Shown: positions 1 through 6,600 of the stretch, one piece after another
How positions within the stretch are numbered: position 1 is the stretch's first letter
How the letters are laid out: every line of letters begins with the position of its first letter
Source: Gammaproteobacteria bacterium
Lineage (GTDB): Bacteria > Pseudomonadota > Gammaproteobacteria > Steroidobacterales > Steroidobacteraceae
Assembly (NCBI GenBank): GCA_005877965.1
Contig: VBNP01000177.1
Location: forward strand, 1 to 7,262
Direction of reading: 5' to 3'
Length of the DNA: 7,262 nt
The notes under the pieces: model-generated
Seen by the model: only the letters and a program-made list of their open reading frames with translations
Database searches by the model: none
What the model was told of the DNA's origin: nothing
Program-made: the position numbers and the translations under genes

Positions 1-96
1 TTCGTCTACGTCCTTCACTTCGCCCCGAAAACCCGTAAACGGACCATCGATGACCTGTACGATGCGGCCTTCGAGTCCCTGATGATGTTTTCTCAT
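1..96 (-). CDS. KOW-motif (NusG-like) protein, N-terminal fragment cut by window edge
   Basis: Read leftward from ATG at 96-94, the frame stays open to the window edge, giving 32 residues. After a short basic start (MRKHHQGLEGR) comes VQVIDGPFTGFRGEVKDVDE. This matches the KOW motif of the NusG C-terminal domain, where a hydrophobic strand is followed by DGPF-x-GF-x-G and an acidic V-x-x-VD turn. KOW domains of NusG/Spt5 proteins contact ribosomal protein S10 or Rho and influence transcription elongation. Here the KOW motif starts about ten residues in, so no NGN (RNA polymerase-binding) domain precedes it. An in-frame TGA lies six codons upstream of the ATG, so the start cannot lie much further upstream. 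The Shine-Dalgarno is weak. It could be a stand-alone KOW protein or a NusG paralogue fragment. The motif call is fairly firm; the function is unknown because the rest is not visible. Confidence 0.55.
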   Translation of the reverse strand, partial: MRKHHQGLEGRIVQVIDGPFTGFRGEVKDVDE

Positions 97-219
97 ACGA
101 CCATCCGCTTTTCATACGGCCTGCGCTTGCCGAGCACCGGCAAGCTCGATTCGATCATTTCGGCAGGGTAGCAGGCCGAAGGGCCGTCCTAGAGAGACAC
201 TACCGCTCGGCGTCCGGGT

Positions 220-249
220 TTGACAACTTTCCCGCGGTCTTGCGATATT
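220..249 (+). promoter_or_regulatory. Candidate sigma70-type promoter for the PAL-like gene
   Basis: A perfect TTGACA (-35) lies at 220-225. After an 18-bp spacer, GATATT at 244-249 matches 4 of 6 positions of the -10 consensus. Transcription would start near 256, leaving a leader of about 60 nt before the ATG at 318. The core TTGACAA reads TTGTCAA on the opposite strand. A poor minus-strand promoter can therefore be drawn with TTGTCA (226-221) and TAGTGT (202-197, 3 of 6 matches), pointing towards the KOW gene. The rightward promoter is the credible one; the leftward one is only a possibility. Confidence 0.5.
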
Positions 250-294
250 GCTCGGGCCAGAAAAAATAGGTGGCTTAGAATCCTAACGAGCAAT
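247..294. repeat. 8-bp perfect inverted repeat flanking the presumed transcription start
   Basis: ATTGCTCG at 247-254 is the exact reverse complement of CGAGCAAT at 287-294, with 32 bp between the arms (40 bp centre to centre, close to four helical turns). The left arm overlaps the candidate -10 element. A transcript starting near 256 would not contain both arms, so an RNA hairpin is unlikely. A pair of operator half-sites is the more natural reading, but an 8-bp match could be chance. Confidence 0.3.
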
Positions 295-305
295 GAGTGA
301 TTCCT

Positions 306-313
306 GGGGAGGG
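306..313 (+). promoter_or_regulatory. Ribosome binding site of the PAL-like gene
   Basis: The purine-rich GGGGAGGG ends 4 nt before the ATG at 318. It fixes the start there rather than at the in-frame GTG at 297, which has no such element in front and would add seven residues ahead of the signal peptide. Confidence 0.7.
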
Positions 314-317
314 CCTC

Positions 318-1595
318 ATGTCGCGCAATTATTCCTTACCGATTATTGCCTGGACTGTGTTGTCGATCGGCGCAGTGGCGTGCGGCAGCGCCGCCGCGCA
401 GTCACCGGCGACTCAGGGTCAGGCCCAGCCCTCAGGCCGATGGAGCCACCAGGACTGGCCCACGGGTCACTACAAGTTGGTCGAAGGGTGGCCCAAGCCG
501 CTGCCGGACACTCGTCACTCACACGACGGATGGACCTGGGGATCCTTTGGCGGCGTCTACGCAGAAAGCCCCGACCGGATCTGGGTCGCCATGCGCGGCG
601 AGCTGCCGCTGCCGCAGGGCGCCGCTCCGTGGACGCCCTATGCGGGGCTTAATCCTTCCCGCGGGAACTCCACGGGCAACTCGGACGGGTTGACGGCAAC
701 GTGCCAGCCGGAGACGAAGCGGGGATGGGAGCGCCGCTTCGAGCACTCGATCATCGTGTTCGATCGCCAGGGCAACCTCGTGGACGAGTGGCCGCACCTC
801 GACAAGCTGTTCTCCCAACTTCCCTGCGGTCGGGGGCCGCACCAGATCAAGATCAGCCCCTACGACAAAGAAAAGCACGTATGGATCATCGACGACCAGC
901 TCCACATGATTTACCGCTTTACGTACGACGGTAAGCTGGTTCACAGCAAAGGGCAGCTCGGCGTGCGCGGTCGTGGGCCGAACACCTTCGACCGGCCGAC
1001 GGACATCGCCTGGCTACCCGACGGGACTTACTTCATCACCGACGGCTACGGCGGCAAACGCGTCGTCAAGTACGACGCGAACGACAACTTCATCATGGAC
1101 TGGGGCCAGGCGCCCCAGGATCCGAGGAACCCGGGACCGAACGAGTGGAATACGGTCCACAGCATCGCGATCAGCGCCGACCGCCGGCTTTTCGTCATCG
1201 ACCGCGGACATGCACGGATGCAGGTCTTCGACGAGAACGGGAAGTTCCTCGATATGTGGTCGCTGAAGTCACCGCACTGGCCCGCCAATCAGCCCACACT
1301 CTTCGTGAATCACTTCATCGATGATAAAGGCTTCATCTGGGTCGGCGATGCGCCCACGAGTCGGATCCTCAAGTTCGATCTCAACGGAAATTTTCTGTAC
1401 GGCTGGGGTGCCCCGGGTGGCCAAGCTGGTCGGCTAAACTGTTCACACGGGATCACAACGGATCAACTCGGTAATCTGTACCTGGCCGATTGCTTCGCAG
1501 GTCGGCTGCAGAAGTTCGAACCGATCGCTGGGGCGGATCCAGACAAGATCGCAGGACAGATCCTTCGGACATGGGATACCTGGAAGCGCCCCTGA
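318..1595 (+). CDS. Secreted NHL-repeat beta-propeller, peptidyl-alpha-hydroxyglycine alpha-amidating lyase (PAL)-like
   Basis: The protein has 425 residues. Residues 1-28 look like a Sec signal peptide: a short basic start, a hydrophobic stretch around 7-21, then an A-A-A site before QS. Maturation should place it in the periplasm or outside the cell. C22 is not in a good lipobox. The mature part holds NHL-type blades at about 143-160, 172-210, 226-263, 279-315, 329-364 and 376-402, each with the IxRFxxDGxxxxxxG pattern, as in a six-bladed propeller. H175 (GPHQI), H281 (TVHSI) and H377 (CSHGI) are spaced 106 and 96 residues apart, almost as the three zinc histidines of rat PAL (585, 690, 786, from memory). 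Y244 (DGYGGKR), R296 (VIDRG) and R93 (AMRGE) fit the PAL active-site Tyr654, Arg706 and Arg533. PAL cleaves peptidyl-alpha-hydroxyglycine to an amidated peptide and glyoxylate. The bacterial substrate is unknown, and no hydroxylating monooxygenase is visible nearby. The gene appears monocistronic. The family call is firm; the enzyme activity is inferred. Confidence 0.8.
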   Translation: MSRNYSLPIIAWTVLSIGAVACGSAAAQSPATQGQAQPSGRWSHQDWPTGHYKLVEGWPKPLPDTRHSHDGWTWGSFGGVYAESPDRIWVAMRGELPLPQGAAPWTPYAGLNPSRGNSTGNSDGLTATCQPETKRGWERRFEHSIIVFDRQGNLVDEWPHLDKLFSQLPCGRGPHQIKISPYDKEKHVWIIDDQLHMIYRFTYDGKLVHSKGQLGVRGRGPNTFDRPTDIAWLPDGTYFITDGYGGKRVVKYDANDNFIMDWGQAPQDPRNPGPNEWNTVHSIAISADRRLFVIDRGHARMQVFDENGKFLDMWSLKSPHWPANQPTLFVNHFIDDKGFIWVGDAPTSRILKFDLNGNFLYGWGAPGGQAGRLNCSHGITTDQLGNLYLADCFAGRLQKFEPIAGADPDKIAGQILRTWDTWKRP

Positions 1596-1604
1596 GCCTA
1601 AATC

Positions 1605-1624
1605 CTTCGGACCGGGAGCCGAAG
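1605..1624 (+). terminator. Small hairpin just after the PAL-like gene, weak terminator candidate
   Basis: CTTCGG (1605-1610) and CCGAAG (1619-1624) form a 6-bp stem with an 8-nt loop, beginning 10 nt after the stop codon. No T tract follows, so it is not a classical intrinsic terminator. It may only protect the transcript 3' end, or be chance. Confidence 0.2.
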
Positions 1625-1845
1625 ACGACGATCGTGACGCGCGTCATGCTGGGAACGGTTCTGACAACCGCTGCCGAGCTGGCGCTGCCGCCACGACGGA
1701 CGGCGCTCCACTTCGACGTAACGAGCGCACGCTGAAAAAATATCTCGATGGTCTGCGTCGCTGCGGCCTGCCGCGGTAGTGCGGAACATCGCACGAGAAC
1801 AAGAAACAATCGTTCCGTCCATTTGCTGCAATTGCTTACGGCCGG

Positions 1846-1912
1846 TTCTGGCCCTAAGCGGCGGTGCCGCGATGTCCGCTTTCGCGCCGCTATCGGGGGC
1901 AAGGCGGACGTC
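1846..1912. repeat. Dispersed intergenic repeat with imperfect 12-bp hairpin (Bradyrhizobium-type, by recollection)
   Basis: TTCTGGCCCTAAGCGG at 1846-1861 is followed by an inverted repeat. GATGTCCGCTTT (1871-1882) pairs with AAGGCGGACGTC (1901-1912) over 12 bp, with two G-T wobbles and an 18-nt loop. From memory, short blocks of this type (TTCTGGCCC-AAGCGG next to GTCCGC/GCGGAC) recur between genes in Bradyrhizobium and relatives. They produce spurious translations such as SALPPIAARKR, which appears here on the minus strand. The hairpin is seen directly. Family membership is a recollection, and the element's outer limits are uncertain. Confidence 0.5.
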
Positions 1913-1981
1913 AAACGCGTCTGATCAGGGATTCCAATTTGTGAGGACACGGCCCTCTTTCGACTTGGTTGCACGGCCGGC

Positions 1982-3427
1982 TCACCGCGGCAGCATCGTC
2001 GATCCCATCAAAACCTTGTCGACGGCGTGCGCCGCCTGGCGGCCTTCGCGGATCGCCCACACCACCAGCGACTGGCCGCGCCGCATGTCGCCGCAGGCGA
2101 ACACCTTCGGGTTGGAGCTTCGATAGGCGAGCGTGTCGGCCTTGACGTTGCCGCGCGGGTCGAGGTCGAGACCGAGCGCCTTGATCATGCCTTCGTGCAC
2201 CGGATGCACAAAACCCATCGCCAGCAGCACGAGATCGGCCTTCACGTCGAACTCGGTGCCCGGGATCGGCTTGAACTTGCTGTCGACCTTGGCGCAATGG
2301 AGCGTTTTCACCACGCCGTTCTCGCCCGAGAACTTCAGCGTGCCGACCGCGAAGTCGCGCTCGGCGCCCTCTTCGTGGCTCGATGAGGTGCGCAGCTTGA
2401 GCGGCCAGTCCGGCCACGTCAGCATCTTGTCTTCTTTATCAGGCGGCTGCGGCATGATCTCGAAGTTGGTGACCGAGAGAGCGCCCTGCCGGAACGAGGT
2501 GCCGATGCAGTCGGAGCCGGTGTCGCCGCCGCCGATCACCACCACGTGCTTGCCGCCGGCAAGAATTGGCTCGACTGGCTCCTGCGGCTCGCCGCTGACG
2601 CGGCGGTTCTGCTGCGGCAGAAAATCCATGGCGAAGTGGATACCCTTGAGCTCGCGCGCCGGGATCGGCAGGTCGCGTCCCTTCTCCGCGCCGCCGGCGA
2701 GCACGATGGCGTCGTAATCTGAGACGAGCTTTTCGGCTGGCACGTTGACGCCGACATGGGCGCCGTAGTGGAAGGTGACGCCTTCCGCCTCCATCTGCGC
2801 GACACGCTTGTCGACGTGGTGCTTCTCCATCTTGAAATCGGGGATGCCGTAGCGCAGCAGGCCGCCGGCCTTGGCGTACTTGTCGTAGACATGCACGTCG
2901 TGCCCCGCGCGCGCGAGCTGCTGCGCGCACGCCATGCCCGCGGGGCCCGCGCCGACGATCGCCACGCGCTTGCCGGTCTTGGCCGTGGGCGGCTCTGGCT
3001 TCGCCCAGCCTTCCGCGATGGCGCGGTCGGCGACCGCGCATTCGATGGTCTTGATGCTGACCGGGTTGTCTTCGATGTTGAGCGTGCAGGACGCCTCGCA
3101 CGGCGCCGGACAGACGCGGCCGGTCACTTCCGGGAAATTGTTGGTGCTGTGCAGATTGCGCGCGGCCTCCTCCCAGTTGCCGCGGTAGACGAGGTCGTTC
3201 CAGTCCGGGATCTGGTTGTTGACCGGGCAGCCGCGCGGCGCGCCCGACGCATCGGTGTGGCCCTGGCAATAGGGGATGCCGCAGTCCATGCAGCGCGCAG
3301 CCTGGGTGCGGGTGTCCGCCTCCGGCAGCGGCAGCATGAACTCACGCCAATGCTTGACGCGCTCCTCGACCGGCTCGTAGTCGCGGTCTTCGCGTTCGTA
3401 TTCGAGAAAGCCGGTGATCTTGCCCAT
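1982..3427 (-). CDS. gltD: Glutamate synthase (NADPH) small subunit
   Basis: The protein is 481 residues long, normal for alphaproteobacterial GltD. It oxidises NADPH at FAD and sends electrons to the large subunit for glutamate synthesis in the cytoplasm. The N-terminal iron-sulfur region carries C46, C49 and C54 (CMDCGIPYC), C67 (GCPV), and C106, C110 and C114 (CPAPCEASC), typical of the [4Fe-4S] clusters of GltD. The FAD dinucleotide motif VAIVGAGPAG is at 155-164, with the acidic strand end near 182. The NADPH motif VVVIGGGDTG is at 295-304. The closing FAD motif VFACGD is near 442-447. The start at MGKITGFLE is chosen by family similarity. In-frame ATGs at 3451 and 3469 would add 8 or 14 residues, but those residues look like non-coding sequence and the last ATG overlaps the palindrome. 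No start has a strong Shine-Dalgarno; an AAGG lies about 14 nt before 3427. The gene lies downstream of gltB across a 227-bp spacer, presumably in one operon. Confidence 0.95.
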   Translation of the reverse strand: MGKITGFLEYEREDRDYEPVEERVKHWREFMLPLPEADTRTQAARCMDCGIPYCQGHTDASGAPRGCPVNNQIPDWNDLVYRGNWEEAARNLHSTNNFPEVTGRVCPAPCEASCTLNIEDNPVSIKTIECAVADRAIAEGWAKPEPPTAKTGKRVAIVGAGPAGMACAQQLARAGHDVHVYDKYAKAGGLLRYGIPDFKMEKHHVDKRVAQMEAEGVTFHYGAHVGVNVPAEKLVSDYDAIVLAGGAEKGRDLPIPARELKGIHFAMDFLPQQNRRVSGEPQEPVEPILAGGKHVVVIGGGDTGSDCIGTSFRQGALSVTNFEIMPQPPDKEDKMLTWPDWPLKLRTSSSHEEGAERDFAVGTLKFSGENGVVKTLHCAKVDSKFKPIPGTEFDVKADLVLLAMGFVHPVHEGMIKALGLDLDPRGNVKADTLAYRSSNPKVFACGDMRRGQSLVVWAIREGRQAAHAVDKVLMGSTMLPR

Positions 3428-3462
3428 CGCGCCGCTTATGCCTTGACCCATCGCAGCGACGC

Positions 3463-3635
3463 CACACAATGATCGTCATTCTGAGGTGCCCGCGCACTTG
3501 CGCGGGCCTCGAAGGATGGCCGCGAGTCCGTGCGTGTGGCCATCCTTCGAGGCTCGCGGAGTTTATCATCGGGCCGCGCTTTGCGCGGACCCGTTGGCTC
3601 GCACCTCAGGATGACGCGATGATTATGATTGTGTG
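3463..3635. repeat. Nested palindromic repeat element between gltB and gltD
   Basis: The element is a set of nested inverted repeats. The outermost arms CACACAAT (3463-3470) and ATTGTGTG (3628-3635) match perfectly over 8 bp. Next, 3474-3489 (CGTCATTCTGAGGTGC) pairs with 3601-3616 over 16 bp with one wobble. Inside, 3501-3521 pairs with 3538-3558 over 21 bp with one wobble, around the core GGCCATCCTTCGAGGC. Local hairpins also form at 3488-3507 (GCCCGCGCA/TGCGCGGGC) and 3571-3592 (CCGCGC-TTT-GCGCGG with a bulged A). The CTGAGGTGC ends and ATCCTTCGAGGC core are familiar to me as a common intergenic palindrome of Bradyrhizobium and Rhodopseudomonas-type genomes. It encodes no protein; short frames across it are spurious. 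In the gltBD transcript it would fold into a large branched structure. Confidence 0.8.
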
Positions 3636-3654
3636 TCATATGGTCCGCACCGCA

Positions 3655-6600
3655 TTATTCCGCCGCCTGCATGGTGCGCGCCTTCTCCATTTCGGCGAGC
3701 GCGCGCCGGTATTCGAGCGGCATCACCTTGCGGAACAGCGGGCAATATTTTTTCCAGTCGGCGAGAATCTCTGCCGCGCGCTTGGAGCCGGTGAAGCGTG
3801 CATGCCGCGTGATCAGGAGGTGCACTCGCTCGACGTCGTAGCGGCTCATGTCGTCGAGCACCTCGACGCGGCCGTGCGACTCCAGGTCGTGCATGTGGTG
3901 GTAGAGACGCTCCGCGGCGTCTTCCTCTTCGGCCAGCGGTTCGAGCTCGACCATCGACAGGTTGCAGCGGGTCTTGAAGGTGCTGTCCTCGTCGAGCACG
4001 TAGGCGATGCCGCCCGACATGCCGGCGGCGAAGTTGCGGCCGGTGCGGCCGAGCACCACCACGATGCCGCCGGTCATGTATTCGCAGCAGTGATCGCCGG
4101 CGCCTTCGATCACCGCGATGGCGCCCGAATTGCGCACCGCGAAGCGCTCGCCGGCGACGCCGCGGAAATAGCATTCGCCCTCGATTGCGCCGTAGAGCAC
4201 GGTGTTGCCGACGATGATCGATTCCTCCGGCACGATGCCGGCGTCCGCGGTCGGGCGGATGATGATGCGCCCGCCCGAAAGCCCCTTGCCGACATAGTCG
4301 TTGGCGTCGCCTTCGAGCTCGAACGTCACGCCGCGCGCGAGCCAGGCGCCAAAGCTCTGCCCGGCGGTGCCGGTGAGCTTGACGTGGATGGTGCCGGGGC
4401 GCAGGCCGGCATGGTCATAACGCTTGGCGATCACGCCGGAGAGCATGGCGCCAGCGGTGCGGTCGGTGTTGCGGATGGTCGTTTCGATGCGCACCGGCCG
4501 GCCGTGCTCGATCGCGTCCTGCGCCTGCGCGATCAGGCGGCGGTCGAGAATGTCGTGGATCTTGTGATCCTGCGGCTCGCACTTGTGGATGTTCACGCCC
4601 GCGGGCGCGTCCGGCTTGAAGAAGAGCTTTGAGAAGTCGAGCCCCTTGGCCTTCCAATGCTCGACCACCGGACGCTTGTCGAGCATCTCCATCTGCCCGA
4701 TCATCTCGGCGAAGGTGCGACAACCCATCGCCGCCATCAGCGCGCGTGCCTCCTCGGCGGCGTAGAAGAAGAAGTTGATGACGTGCTCGGGCTGACCGAC
4801 GAACCGCTTGCGCAGCACCGGGTCCTGCGTCGCTACGCCGACCGGACAGGTGTTGAGATGGCACTTGCGCATCATGACGCAGCCGGCCGCGATCAGCGGC
4901 GCGGTCGAGAAGCCGAACTCGTCGGCGCCGAGCATCGCGCCCACAACCACGTCGCGGCCGGTGCGGATGCCGCCGTCGACCTGCACCGAGATGCGCCCGC
5001 GCAGTTGATTGGCGACCAGCGTCTGGTGGGTCTCGGCGAGCCCGATCTCCCACGGCGAGCCTGCGTGCTTGATCGAAGTGAGCGGGCTCGCGCCGGTGCC
5101 GCCCTCGAAACCGGCGATGGTCACGTGATCGGCGCGCGCCTTCGATACGCCAGCCGCGACCGTACCGACGCCGACCTCCGACACGAGTTTCACCGACACG
5201 AGGCCCTCGGGATTGACGTTCTTGAGGTCGAAGATGAGCTGCGCCAGGTCTTCGATCGAATAGATGTCGTGGTGCGGCGGCGGCGAGATCAGCCCGACGC
5301 CGGGCATCGAGTGGCGCACTTTTGCGATGATCTTGTCGACCTTGTGCCCCGGAAGCTGGCCGCCTTCGCCGGGCTTGGCGCCCTGCGCCATCTTGATCTG
5401 CATCATGTCGGAATTGACGAGCGTGACACCGAAGCGGCCGGACGCCACCTGCTTGATCGCCGAGCGCATGGAATCGCCGTTCGGCAGCGGCTTGAAGCGG
5501 TCCGCCTCCTCGCCGCCCTCACCGGTGTTCGACTTGCCGCCGATGCGGTTCATGGCGATGGCAAGCGTGGTATGGGCTTCACGAGAAATGGAGCCGAACG
5601 ACATGGCGCCGGTCGCGAAGCGCTTGACGATGTTCTTTGCCGGCTCGACCTCCTCGATCAGCACCGGTTTGCGGCCGTCCTCTTCGGCGCTCTTGATGCG
5701 GAACAGGCCACGGATGGTCAGGAGCCGCTCGGTCTGCTCGTTGGAGACCTTGGCATAAAGGCGATACTGGTCGAGCGAGTTGCCGCGCACGGCGTGCTGG
5801 AGCGCCGACACCGTCTGCGCGTTCCACACGTGGTCCTCGCCGCGCACGCGGAACTGGTACTCGCCGCCGACGTCGAGCGCATTGCGATAGATCGGCGCGT
5901 CGCCAAAAGCGTCGCGGTGGCGGCGCACGCATTCCTCGGCGATCTGGCTGAGGCCAACGCCCTCGATGCGGGTCGCGGTGCCGGTAAAGTATTCGGCGAC
6001 GAATTCGGATTTCAGGCCGACCGCGTCGAAAATCTGCGCCCCGCAATAGGACTGGTAGGTGGAGATGCCCATCTTGGACATCACCTTGAGCAGGCCCTTG
6101 TCGATCGACTTGATGTAGCGCTTGACGACGTCCTTGGCGTCGGCCTTCTGCGGCAGCTCATCCTGCATGGCGAGCAGTGTCTCGAAGGCGAGATAGGGAT
6201 TGATCGCCTCGGCGCCGTAGCCGGCCAAGCACGCGAAATGGTGCACCTCGCGCGGCTCGCCCGACTCAACGACCAGCCCGACCGAGGTGCGCAAGCCCTG
6301 CCGGATCAGGTGATGATGCACGGCGGCACAGGCGAGCAGCGAGGGGATCGGGATGTTCTCGGCGCCGGCGCGCCGGTCGGACAGAATGATGATGTTGATG
6401 CCTTCGCGGACGGCGGCTTCCGCGCGGGCACAGAGCACATCGAGCGCGTCTTTGAGCCCCGCCGCGCCATGCTCGGCCGGCCAGGTGGTGTCGAGGAAGC
6501 GCGACTTGAAATGCCCATCACCGACCTCCGAGATCGAGCGGATTTTTTCGAGGTCGGCATTGGTGAGGATCGGCTGGCGCACTTCCAGCCGCTTGGTGCG

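Larger units (their letters stand above)
1596..1981. other. Convergent intergenic spacer without a recognisable gene
   Basis: This 386-bp stretch lies between the stop codons of the PAL-like gene and gltD, which face each other. Short frames exist on both strands, but none has a good ribosome binding site or a recognisable protein. It holds the small hairpin at 1605-1624 and the dispersed repeat at 1846-1912. I see no convincing intrinsic terminator for gltD on the minus strand; no stem with a following T run appears in the bases just below 1982. Confidence 0.6.

Noticed and set aside
1..171. Plus-strand open frame ending in TAG at 169-171
   Set aside because: No family is recognisable in it, whereas the opposite strand shows a clear KOW motif in the same DNA.
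318..404. Lipoprotein signal with C22 in the PAL-like protein
   Set aside because: The residue three before the cysteine is Ala where Leu is expected, and an ordinary A-A-A signal peptidase I site follows. Export as a soluble protein is more likely.
1453..1974. 173-codon minus-strand frame across the convergent spacer
   Set aside because: It runs antisense into the PAL-like gene, and its middle translates the dispersed repeat (SALPPIAARKR). No start signal or family is visible.
2756..3472. 238-codon plus-strand frame opposite gltD
   Set aside because: It is a shadow of gltD in a high-G+C gene, with low-complexity Arg, Ala and Val composition and no domain.
3463..3635. Palindromic element as insertion sequence, CRISPR unit or tRNA-like gene
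   Set aside because: There is no transposase, no evident target duplication, no repeated spacers and no tRNA cloverleaf with conserved bases. It fits a short non-coding dispersed palindrome.
3469..4632. 387-codon plus-strand open frame through the palindrome and the gltB 3' end
   Set aside because: The first part translates the palindromic repeat and the rest is antisense to gltB. No ribosome binding site or domain is visible.
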